This document shows positions 1 to 10,104 of a stretch of DNA of 64,000 nt, one piece after another. Under the pieces are notes generated by a model. That model worked only from the letters and a program-made list of their open reading frames with translations, made no database searches and had not been told where the DNA came from. Each line of letters starts with the position of its first letter. The first letter of the stretch is position 1. The translations under genes and the position numbers were made by a program. The DNA comes from Trichaptum fuscoviolaceum (taxonomy: Eukaryota > Basidiomycota > Agaricomycetes > Hymenochaetales > Trichaptaceae): assembly GCA_910574455.1 (NCBI GenBank), contig CAJSYZ010000010.1, positions 1,702,770-1,766,769 of the forward strand, in the 5' to 3' direction.

Positions 1-3000
1 TTTACTAATTTGGTAATAAGTGGCGCCAGATATATTAAGTACAATGTGAGAGATTAGAGCTCAATGGGTACCCTGGGAAGGAGGATGGATGAAAGGGTAA
101 AACTAAAGAAGCCCCAAGCGAGTCGAGCTTCAAGTTTTTCGCACTGGCACGCGGGACTTCACAACTTAGAACTCCGCTCAAACTTTAGTTCATTTCTTCA
201 CCAACGATCTAAACGCCTATACGCTTCTAAATTCTTATACTATTTGACACTCTTCTCTGCCTTCATCAACATATACATCATTCTACATTCTTTATAAGCA
301 AATTATCACATCGTTAGAAGGATTGGCCAATATCCCGTTGGTTGGCCAGTTAAGTTTCTCCTCGAGTTTCTTTAATAACCGGCATTGCTGCCTTAGAGGC
401 TAAGTTCTTGGCCTCCCTCTTTGTTTCCGCTTTACCCTCTCCAACTTGTTCACCATTGTCTAGTTTGAGCACCGGTCAGCATTTTGTCAACTTCTGTAGT
501 AGTCGGAAAACATACATACATTTGCATATTACAGTCCATTCATTTCCTTGTTTGGATTCGGTGTAGGACAACAAGCCCTCAGCACGTTTCCGAGACAGAT
601 CTAGAGCGCAATCAGGGTAATTAAAACACGGGATTAGCAAATGAATGTGGCATACAGTTGTTCAAATCCGTTGTTGCTGGGAAAAGACATAGATGTTAGA
701 TACATTTGAGACTGACAGTATATGTATTTGTAGCTCACAATTTGACATGTCGCTTGTGGAAGATGAGATGAACAAATCAAGATGGCTGCTGGGGACCTGT
801 GGACATCTGATTTTATACACACCTCTGAGATGAAAGAAGTGGCGAAAGAAAAAAGAAGAAAATAGCCTATGGTGTTCAGAGCGGTGTATAGTTGGTGTAG
901 ATTAGTGACAGGCTACGCTATCCAGGTGCAAGTATGATACAACTAGCAATGCGGCAGGGAAGATAGCCTTGCGGTAGCATATCTCTGAGGCATTGAACGG
1001 CGTAACGTGAATTTAGCACGGGAGATACGTTCGGGTGAGCGGTTTTGACTGTGTGTATTTTGTAGTGACACTAGAAAGTAGGCGGCGAGCTGAATAGCCA
1101 CCTGCTACAGAGGAGAAAGCCAGCCTAAGACGGGATACACTGTATTTTATCCGTAGGAAAGTGCAGTGTCTGACATACACAAGAGTAGAGATGTGCATAG
1201 TAATCAATGCCAAAGCCAGTAGGCAAAATTACGAACATAATGCCGCCGCCTACTGCAAGCAAAAAGCATAGACATAGCCTGGAGACAAGAGCATCCCGCT
1301 TGATAGCCAAGTTGCGATAGTATAGTCGACTTACACCGCTCGGTATGAGCCACACTTTCACAGCCATCCGAGGGAATGGTATTTTTGGTCGCCTGTGCAG
1401 ATTTGTGTCTGCTTGGGCCACAAGGTTCTGCGATAACCGAGATCCATCTAATCCATCTAAATGAGGTATTATGCTCTGTTATTTGAAACAGATAGACTAT
1501 AGCTTGACAGATATGCAGCTCACGGATCATCAGGATATCAATGGGCGTCCAGTTTCAAGATGAAGATTGAAGAAAGGGGTTGGTGAGTTCATTCATATTG
1601 ATTTTATTCGTTCGGATGCACAGACCCTTTAATCTTTGAAGCTCGCGTTTATCTGAAAGCTCAAGGACCCGAAATAACATAGTTAAGCTGAGTTGGCCTC
1701 TAAGAAGTGTTTCAGCATGAGGGTATTCCGGATGTACTTGCCAGTGAACCGCCATAAATTTCGAAGAGTGACGGTTCCAACTTGAATGCGATAACTTGAA
1801 GTTCCACGCCGCGACGTCAAGTTTCTCCCACGGGCCTGCCAGTGTGCCACTGGCAAATGATTTGTTCTCTCCGACTCAAGTTTATAACTCCGTCCGTTCG
1901 TTTCTCTATCTTTCTACAATGAATCACATTACACCAAACTTCATACACTCATTTCTATCTAGTCTCTCCTTCTTTTCTCTTTAAGCTAATCTCTATCAAA
2001 CTTGTGGGCCTAACAACGATGACTGCTCCAAGGTCTGAGCTGGGTTGCCATTCACATGCCTCCTCTACGAGCTCTAATCTCTGCTAGTGCTTTGGTAGCA
2101 GCTTCATTCTTGGCTCTCATCTTCTTTCGAGAGCTCCCTACTCCCAGTGATTCACCGTAGACTTGAGATTAGTGTAGGCATGTACGACTCAAACAGAACT
2201 AGCTGGACACATACATTTACAAACGATGATATGAACTCCAGAGTGGTTTATACCCTTATACGTCTCTACAAATGTACATTTGTCTTCCTCATGCATCTGT
2301 TGTAAGTCTTAACCGTGAATTAAATTCAGCATCCCGCTAAAATGTGAGTCGGTGGAAGGAGCAACCTACAATTATTCAGATCTGTCACGCCTTGGCCTGA
2401 ATTGTAATTGTATCCGAAAGAAGGGTCAATGGGCATTTCTTAGAGATAACTTGAGGAATTTCAAGTTGCAGGACGTCTATCACACTTGGCGTTGAGCTTA
2501 CATCAGCTCTTAAGTACGAGACGGAAGTTTGAAGTGGCGTCAGAAAGATGAATACTCTATGCCATTGAGGCGAGATAGAGATCAGCGGTTAGAACAGATT
2601 AATGGAACCGGGGAACTTTATCGGCTTCATGGGACTAGGCATGAGCAGGTAAGATCGCCTATGGTGTCAAGACGGCATGCAGAAGGAAAATCGAGTTTGC
2701 CAACAGATTAAGCCATGAAGGGTGCATGCGAAGGCGCAGCTGCATACGCGAGTCTGCCTGATTAGGCGGAGCCGCCAAGTCGCTAAGAAGGATATAGTAA
2801 GGAGCAGAGGACACGGCATCAGCAGCACAGCTTCATCCATCGGATAGATTATCTGCAAATGTTCGAGTAGATCCAGAAAAGCGGATGCTGAATATGATTT
2901 AAAGAACGTTGATAGGAGTTAGCTCAAACCGAACCTTATTTTGGGATACCAAGCACTGGCCTCCAGGGGCTGCGCTTCGCTTCAGTCGACGCGATCAGCA

Positions 3001-3715
3001 TGCGGCCTATAGTCATCAACAAGCGATATAAAACAATGTAGCAGGTGGCGGCACTCACATCGCTTCGAACCATCTTGGATTTGAGTTCTCTATTACAGCT
3101 ACATCGGCTTTGGTTCAGGTTGCTTCGATATTACCATCACAAATAGCGGATATTGGAGGTGAGAGGATGGTTCTAAGTTGGCAACGAAGACTCGTGACCC
3201 CTTCCTGCCATCATATGTGGCGAGCTAATTAAGCATCAATTTCAGCCTACCCTAAGCCAAAGGTCATTTACTCAGGCTCGGACTCGGACCCAGCACACTA
3301 ATATTATGAGGTTCAACGGAAACATGTAATGCAACACAAAGACTGTGCCACAATATTCTACCATGGGCGGTGATCAGCAACTTCGAGGTAAGCTGCAGCG
3401 CTCTGTCCGTTCACCAGTAAGAAGAAAATCAGATCCCGAACGTGCGTACAAGACCCAGTAACAACCGAAATCAGTGACCACTCACTGACTACGATTGAAC
3501 AGCGCTATGCAATCGGCGAGTATTACAGGCGATTTGAAGATCCCTTCGAAGCCAAAGAGTCAAAGTGAGTCATCTGAATCTGGCAAAATTTTGTAGTGAA
3601 CTGCATAGCGGTACTAAATAACAATAGTGTGTATAACGTACAGTGGAGGAATTGAGAAACAGATACGCATAAATCCATCAATGTACCTTAAAGTAAATAA
3701 TAATCTTCAAACAAC
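1..3715. other. Intergenic DNA without a confident gene
   Basis: No open frame here has a recognisable domain or a convincing exon-intron series. One short plus-strand stretch near 3500-3566 reads like an exon (acceptor AACAG, then about 21 codons rich in Tyr, Arg and Glu, then GTGAGT), but I cannot link it to other exons. Near 1837-1855 lies an inverted repeat with 8-nt arms (TGCCAGTG/CACTGGCA) around a 3-nt loop, one of the palindromic words that recur through the window. The rest may hold decayed genes or transposon remains. Confidence 0.4.
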
Positions 3716-6700
3716 TTAACGGTTAACCTGCAGACTGTAGCCGCCATCGAGGGCTTCCTTCAAAACAACGGTGTCGTCATTTCTCCAGTCTCGGCCTTCA
3801 AGCTTCGCCTGCCGATAGAAGTCCTTGAGAAGTCGCTTTGAACCTTCAAGATTCTTAGTAGGCTCCCAGGCGCAGGCATCCATCGGGTAGCTACACTCGA
3901 CAGTCAGCTCCAGTCGGAGATGCACAAAGTGGAGCAGTAGACACACCCTTCCCACTTCACTAGCCAGATCACGACAACTTTCCCATTTGCCGTTTCTGCT
4001 AACGCCCTGCCGAGAACCTTTTCCACGACGTAGAACTCGGGGGCATCAGAAACGTCACAGTCTGGCCGTCTACACACTTCCTCTGCGTCGCTATTTGCTA
4101 TTTCTACGAACGAAACAAAAGCTGTCAGAAGAAAGGAAGGTTGGAAATTGATAGAAAAACACTAACCGACGGTAGTTCCATTTTCAGTTCTGAGGAGTGC
4201 AGAACATGTTAGCTTATCCTTTTCCATCAATGAGGACTGCATATCGCTCACAGAAGACAGCAAGGAGGGCAATTATACGGCGCATCGTCCATTTCTACTT
4301 CAGGGTCACCCTTCTTGAGCCCAGCGCACCGGAAATGATAGAAGTTCCTGCATCTAGAGAGAAGTGAGATGTAATGCAATCGCCAAATATGCCAGTGAGT
4401 TGGACTAACAGATCACACTGAACCATTTGCCTGTTAAACACATCGCCACCTTCAGTCCTCACTGCCCACTTAGTGTCACTAGAATGCGACATCGATTTCT
4501 GCTTCAGGTCAGTGGTGTGCTTCGATTTGCGTTTAGGTTTCTTGGGTATCAAGTGGGATTCCGTCCCATCCGTCAATTTTCTTCTCTTCTTGGGCCTTTC
4601 GCCGCTCTCCCTAATATCGCCATTCGAAGGCATGTCTACGCGTCGAGCTGGGAGCACGAGAGTGTCGTCGTGGTCTTCGGCATCAGAGCTTGTGTCAGAA
4701 GAATCGGAGCCACACGATGAAGAAGCCGGAGATGATAGAGGCGTGAGGGAGCTGTCAGAGAACAGGTCGAAGTTTTCCACCTTCTTCGGCTTGGTGGACT
4801 GGATCAGTTCTTCAAGAGAGGGGAAGCTAGAGGACCTGGCACGACGATTTAACGGCGCCTGTGGCTCTCGGTCGGTTGGCGTTGATGTCAGAGATTTACT
4901 AGTAGGGATCTGATTGATTATGTCTGATTCAGGTGCAGATGGCATCGGCGTTGGCTCCATCGGCTCTACATCGCCAGAGGTTTCTGGAAGAGCTTCAGTA
5001 TCCTTTGGGAAACCATAAGGGTGTAAGTCTGTGCGCATCTCTTCGTGGTCAAACAGCCCCGGTATCGATGATGAGATTAGCGAAGAATCGGTCTCATCCT
5101 CTTGTTCCTGAAAAGTGAATAACATAGGTAAAGAGTCTGGAAACATCTCAGCCGACTCTTCTGTCTGATTGTCCAAAGGGTGTTCTTCCAACGGCGCCGA
5201 CGTCGAGGAAGGCCCATTAATGTCGCTATCCTCCTCCCCAGTGTCCTTTTCGTCCTCCCAGCCATGTATTGATAAGTTTTCCCAAGCCGGTAAAGGCTTG
5301 GACCCAACTGGAGTAGGCTGCTCATCTACTTCATGGAGTTGAGGAGATGGACTCGTACAGTCATCGATGGGGCCAGGTTCAAAGGATTCTGTTGCTGCTC
5401 TTTCGTTCGAGGTTGGTGATGAACGTATATATTGGGACATCGCGAATGTCTCAGGAGCTGTTACGACGATTAGCTGAGATGCCCTCGTGATTACTTTTGA
5501 ACCCTACCGTCACTGTGCTGTTCCACCATCGTCACATCCGATGACTGTGAAGAAGTCTGACATTGGACTTCTTTCGTCGCAACAGATGATTTGTAGCTCT
5601 CTGAAGGAAGTAGAATATCAAAGAAAGTCCTTCCGAGGTCGAATTCATGCGTACCTCTTTCTGATTCTCCACGATCTATTTGAACATTAGACTGTGCTAT
5701 GTGAGGGATATTAAGCACTTCACAGGAAAACAGCCAGCTATCTGACTTACAATTCGCTACCAAAACCCGAAGTAATCTGAGTGCTTCCTGAACGTCCTGT
5801 TCGAGATTGCTAACGCGGTTGGAAAGGCTAGGACGCTTCCGTGGTGTAGACATAGTCCCGGCTTCGTCCGCGCCTTTGGTAGGTGATTTATGACATTGGT
5901 CACCGTGTGCGTCTTCGAGACCCAATTCAGACCTCAAGTCGCGTATCTGTTCCTGCAAGTTTTCTAGACGTCCCTTTTGGAGCTCATGAGCAACCTCCAA
6001 CATCGCTGCCAGCTCTTCTGTTCCCGAATGAGCCTCGTCGCGAGCAACCGAGACGGTTTTCAGAAGTTGTGCGAGTACGTCAGGAGTCGAAATTGGACTA
6101 GGACGTTCTCTAATATCCGCCTCGGAGATTGTCAGGGTCCGCGAGGCCTCCGAGTCAAAAGAGAAGCCGGGCCTATTAGGCGTTGCCGTCACCGGCGCTG
6201 AGACGGTTCTCCCAAGAACGAGATTCTCAATTGTCTCCAGACGTTTATTGAATCCTGCGTCCATAGAGTCAATAGACGATCCTGCAGCTTTCAGGGACTT
6301 ATTCAAAGCGCAGATGCAGTCTGATGTCTGCTTCGACTGGTCGAGAATCAAGAGAAACATGGATGACATACGCTTGAGTACCTCATCGTGATTCGCCTCC
6401 GACGTCCTGATAGCCTCAGCTAGCCCATCCCTCACTGCAGATGTCATCGATTCATCCAAAAGTGACCTCCAGGACTCCATCTCTAATTTCACCTGCTCCA
6501 TAAAGCGCGACTGTCTCTTCGCATTGCTTGTGAACTTCGTCTCCGCTGCGATGCTGTACTCATCCAGCATCGCGTTCATAGTGCCCACAATCTCATGCCT
6601 GACTTGTACCAAGTGCTCGGCAAACTGGCCTAATGACGCGTCAAAGCAAGATAAACGGGAGAAGACGATATGGTCGTACTCCGTGAGCACGGCCCGCAGT

Positions 6701-7002
6701 ATCTCTGACGAGAGATGAACGTGTGCCTCGCTGTTGTTTGCACATTCGGAAGCATATGAAGCAGAAGCAGATGAGCCAGGATTTGTCAAAGCTCGCGAGG
6801 GCACACGGAGTAGTCTATTTGATGCTAATGTTGGTAACGTAGACTGTCGCCCGGCATTCTGTAAGTATTTTGGCGGTTCATGTGAAGCAGCGGGAATAGC
6901 GGTTTGGTTAGGCGACGCCGGAGTATCGGAAGCTAGGTTCCATTTAATATCGGGCGAAGCTAATGCTGCCTGAGCGCTGCTCTGGCCTGGCTCGCTCGTC
7001 AT
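3716..7002 (-). CDS. PHD-like finger plus chromodomain chromatin reader, six exons
   Basis: Probably a nuclear histone-mark reader. Exons by eye: 7002-5508, 5457-4410, 4353-4252, 4189-4167 (only 23 nt), 4121-3947 and 3890-3716; phases agree at every junction and give about 1005 residues. The start at 7002 (MTSEPGQ) is preferred to the upstream ATG at 7116, which lies beyond the MluI boxes. The N-terminal half is Ser/Thr-rich with heptad-like coiled-coil stretches. A basic run (KKRRK, KKPKRKSK) could be a nuclear signal. Next comes a PHD-like segment (MVQCDLC, FYHFRC, NCPPCC), in which the first Cys pair of a normal PHD finger is not visible. The C-terminus is a good chromodomain (EFYVVEKVLG..LVKWEGYP..WEP..NLEGS). 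A 54-nt in-frame stretch at 5750-5697 may be an optional intron. The two domains could be annotated as separate genes; the GTGAGC..CTAAC..CTCAG intron at 4251-4190 and matching phase favour one gene. Confidence 0.7.
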
Positions 7003-7087
7003 GGAAAGCGGAGAGACAAGAAAAGGGAATGCGAAGAGATGGTGGGCGAGTTGGCAGATAATGGTAGAATTGGAAAAAAAGAAAAAG

Positions 7088-7109
7088 ACGCGTCGACGCG
7101 TCGACGCGT
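7088..7109. promoter_or_regulatory. Three tandem MluI cell-cycle boxes (ACGCGT)
   Basis: ACGCGT occurs at 7088-7093, 7096-7101 and 7104-7109, an exact 8-bp period, about 86-107 bp upstream of the chosen start of the PHD-chromodomain gene. ACGCGT is the core site bound by MBF (Mbp1/Swi6) in fungi and drives G1/S transcription. Clustered copies this close to a start are typical of real MBF targets; regulation here is inferred. Confidence 0.55.
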
Positions 7110-7112
7110 TAT

Positions 7113-7345
7113 GCATCAGGGAAACTACTTTCTGCTGAAAGTGACTTAAGTGTTACTTAAACGTCCTGAGAGACTGAAGTCTTAAATAAGGCAAGCTTTA
7201 CTTATTCATGCATGTCCTCCCATTATTCAGGACAAGTTGGCTGAAATAAGTGTGGGCTGGCTTAAATAAGGAAAGATGGCTGAATCAGTGCTCTAAGTGT
7301 TTCAGGCATTCAGCACCCCAGTGCTCCAGTGTATCATCCTTTAAT
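7113..7345. repeat. Diverged copy of a dispersed CATCAGGGAAAC-ended repeat
   Basis: The stretch begins GCATCAGGGAAACT, the same end seen at 45478 and, inverted, at 37164. It continues with words such as CTTAAATAAG, CTGAATCAGTGC and GTTTCAGGCATTCAG that loosely resemble the copy near 36960-37080. No coding frame or target duplication was found. The shared terminus is clear; membership of the whole stretch is tentative. Confidence 0.35.
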
Positions 7346-7805
7346 TACAGCAGTAGACAAGTGTTGTAAGACGAATTGCAGTGCTCAAGAGTCTAAGTGC
7401 ATAAGAACGATCCAAGTATTTCATTGCATCAGAAATATATAAGACAACATTATGTAGCTATCAGTGCCTCAGCGTTCAAGTACATCAGTCATTTACACAA
7501 GACTAAGCATAGCAGTCGCTATCATGGGATCCGCCACGACATTATCCCGAACCTCTGCCGTGACGGGCAGTGGCAGGCCACATTTCGCTGCCGTGCCTTC
7601 AATTCTGCATGTTCTTTGGCGTACCAGTAGAAACGAAGGCTGCTCTGCAAGTCGATGGTAATATAATATTGAGCGCACGGACAGAAACGAAAAGAAGAGG
7701 CTCACCAGTGATCGATTTGCCCTTAGAAGTCTACGCAGTCCGTAGCCGAATCCCATTTTGAAGCGTCGTCCTCCTCATGATCACCATCTCCACCTAAATC
7801 CTCGT

Positions 7806-7840
<35 letters not shown>

Positions 7841-8172
7841 CCCTCGCCCTCAATCTTGTCAACACCCTCGTCCCCGCTCTCGCTCAGGTTGTCGTCACCC
7901 TCAGCATTAGCATGCTCGTCCTCTGCATCACCTTCCACCTCGCCTCTATACTCAGCCCCCTCACGCTCTTCGCCCTTATCGTCGGTTCCGTCGGTTCCGT
8001 CTTCCCAATTATCAGCGCCTTCGTCATACGCTTTCTCGCAGGTCGAATCTGCATCTACAACGTCAAAATACAAGGAAAAGTCCCTGCCAGTGATACCCGA
8101 TCCAACAAGTTCGGTGTTCTTTCTCGTATCGATATCTGTACTGGCATCGTAAGCTAGGAGGCGGGATCGAAC

Positions 8173-8514
8173 TATCAGCGACAGCTAGCAGCGACGACAA
8201 CGACCACTGGGCTGTGCCTCTACTCAATCTCAGCAAGAAAGGTGGAGGGATAAAAGAAGTATATTAGCTACTGCTAACCGGAGGTTAGATCAGATCAAAG
8301 CTCGAGTACAACAAAAGCGAAGCTGTCTACTTATATACTGTAGGGTGTGGCTGTGTTGCACTGCCCCGTTACTAAGCTACTATGCAAGAAGGTTCCATGG
8401 ATTACTAAGTAGCGTCAGTGATGAGTAAAAGAAGATGACTACGCGTGAATGCATAAGTGATGACAAAGAAAAGAAAAGATAAAATAAAAGGAAAAGGAAA
8501 TTGAGTTCATGACA
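8173..8514 (-). repeat. 3' LTR of Ty3 element 1
   Basis: The 342-bp LTR reads TGTCATGAAC..CTGATA on the element's sense strand. A TATATAAG box lies at 8337-8330, and 34 nt after its first base starts GAGCTTTGATCT (8303-8292), the presumed transcript start and self-primer. The copies differ only at 8179 (C versus T) and in the run near 8386 (AAG versus CAG). Confidence 0.93.
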
Positions 8515-8526
8515 TAACCCCCCCCT

Positions 8527-10104
8527 TTAAGGCGGATGTCCCAGCCGCGAAGAAGGCTCTGTGGGTTCACGTTTCTCCATGATGTCTAGAAGTTCGACCA
8601 TACGAGTACGTGTCACCGTACGAGGAGCACCCGGATGTAAGCGATGGAATTCTTCGACCTCTTCCTGAGCATGTTTGACATTTGCTGCAGGTTCCCAAGT
8701 ACGCTCCGATACCGGATATCCTTTCCAGTGGACCAAGTACTGTAATTTGCCATAATAGACCCACGAGTCGAGAATCTTTTCGACTTCCCATTCCTCTACG
8801 CCTTTCACAAGATCTGGTGGAGGCGGAGGCTTTCGTCGCTGAGAAGGAAAGACTGGGTCCTTATATGGCGTCAGAAGTACTTCATTGAAAACCGGATGTA
8901 GTCGCTTCCAATGGGGTGGAAGTTTCAGACGATATGCTGCTTTGCCAACTTTCTTTTCAATGACAAAGGGTCCATAACGTTTATCGCCTAATTTCTTCAT
9001 GGGTCGTGTAGAAGATATGTTGACGCCTTCTAACATGACTTTGTCACCCGGTTTATACTCCTGAGATGGTCCGCGTCGTTGGTCATAGTACCGCTTCATG
9101 AGTGCTGCTGCCTCCTCAAGAGCCAATCGAGTTTCCTCTCTAACCTGTTGCATCCTATCTGCAAACTGCTTGGCTGACTCATTGGTGGATTCGCGTCGAG
9201 GGTTAGTTCCTGTATACGGATGACGTCCGTAATTGACAAAGAATGGTGACTGCTTCGTCGAGGAGTGTTCCCTATTGTTGTATGCGAATTCTGCCAAGGA
9301 TAGCCATTCTACCCAGTCCGACTGACGATGATTTATGAAGATGCGCAAGTATTGTTCAACTTCTTGGTTAATGCGCTCTGTCTGTCCGTCGGTTTGAGGA
9401 TGGAAAGCTGTTGACGAGTTTGCTTCAATGCCCACAAGTTTGTATAGTTCCTTCATAAACTTGGCTTCGAACTGCGGCCCGCGATCATGGATAAACTTCC
9501 GTGGAATACCGTGCAATCTGAAGATCTGATCCCGGTAAATCTTTGCCATGCCTTCAGCTGTGAGAGATGTATCAATTGGCGTAAGGTGGATCATCTTGCT
9601 GAATCGATCAACTGTAACACAGATCGCATTGTGACCTTGCGACTCTGGTAATTCGCCGATGATATCCACTGATACAATCTCCCATGGGCTAGAGGGGACT
9701 TCATTGGGATTTAGAGGTGCATTGGGTTTTGCTCGATGTGGCTTTGTACGCTGACAAGTGTCGCAACCTGAAACATATCGTCGGACATCAAAGTGTACTC
9801 CTGGCCACCAGTAATTCCTAGTGATCAGTTCTACTGTCTTGTACTGTCCTGGATGTCCGTCGATTCGAGAATCATGGTGTGTACGTATGATATCTTCTCG
9901 AAGTTTCTGGTCTCGCGGAACATAGATGCGTCCTTGTCGCAGTACTAACCCATCCGGCAATGCCTCCCATTGATCTTCCTTGTTTGCTAAGGCCAAGCGT
10001 ACGACTCTGTCCATAGAGGATCTCGCTCTCATGATTCGTTTGACAAAATCTTCATCTAAAGATTCTACCAAAACTTCATTGACGAACCATTCTGGTTTGA
10101 GCAA
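8527..10104 (-). CDS. Element 1 integrase with chromodomain
   Basis: About 525 residues. A His2Cys2 zinc-binding region (HHDSRIDGHPGQ..CDTCQ) precedes the DDE catalytic core (VSVDIIGELPES, FIHDRGPQFE, TERINQEVEQYL). A GPF-type module follows (RYGPFVIEKKVGKAAYRLKLP). The C-terminal chromodomain (EEWEVEKILDS..YLVHWKGYP..TWEP) would steer integration to marked chromatin, as in MAGGY-type chromoviruses. The frame begins after the frameshift at the RNase H-integrase junction and starts with a native-looking KPEWF segment. Confidence 0.88.
   Translation of the reverse strand: MLKPEWFVNEVLVESLDEDFVKRIMRARSSMDRVVRLALANKEDQWEALPDGLVLRQGRIYVPRDQKLREDIIRTHHDSRIDGHPGQYKTVELITRNYWWPGVHFDVRRYVSGCDTCQRTKPHRAKPNAPLNPNEVPSSPWEIVSVDIIGELPESQGHNAICVTVDRFSKMIHLTPIDTSLTAEGMAKIYRDQIFRLHGIPRKFIHDRGPQFEAKFMKELYKLVGIEANSSTAFHPQTDGQTERINQEVEQYLRIFINHRQSDWVEWLSLAEFAYNNREHSSTKQSPFFVNYGRHPYTGTNPRRESTNESAKQFADRMQQVREETRLALEEAAALMKRYYDQRRGPSQEYKPGDKVMLEGVNISSTRPMKKLGDKRYGPFVIEKKVGKAAYRLKLPPHWKRLHPVFNEVLLTPYKDPVFPSQRRKPPPPPDLVKGVEEWEVEKILDSWVYYGKLQYLVHWKGYPVSERTWEPAANVKHAQEEVEEFHRLHPGAPRTVTRTRMVELLDIMEKREPTEPSSRLGHPP

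Noticed and set aside
3716..4227. Separate small chromodomain gene starting at 4227
   Set aside because: A GT..CTAAC..AG intron covers this start and the phases join it to the PHD gene; retained only as a weaker alternative.
7912..8157. Plus-strand hydrophobic ORFs over the acidic repeat
   Set aside because: They mirror the Glu/Asp repeat of the minus-strand exon and have no independent support.
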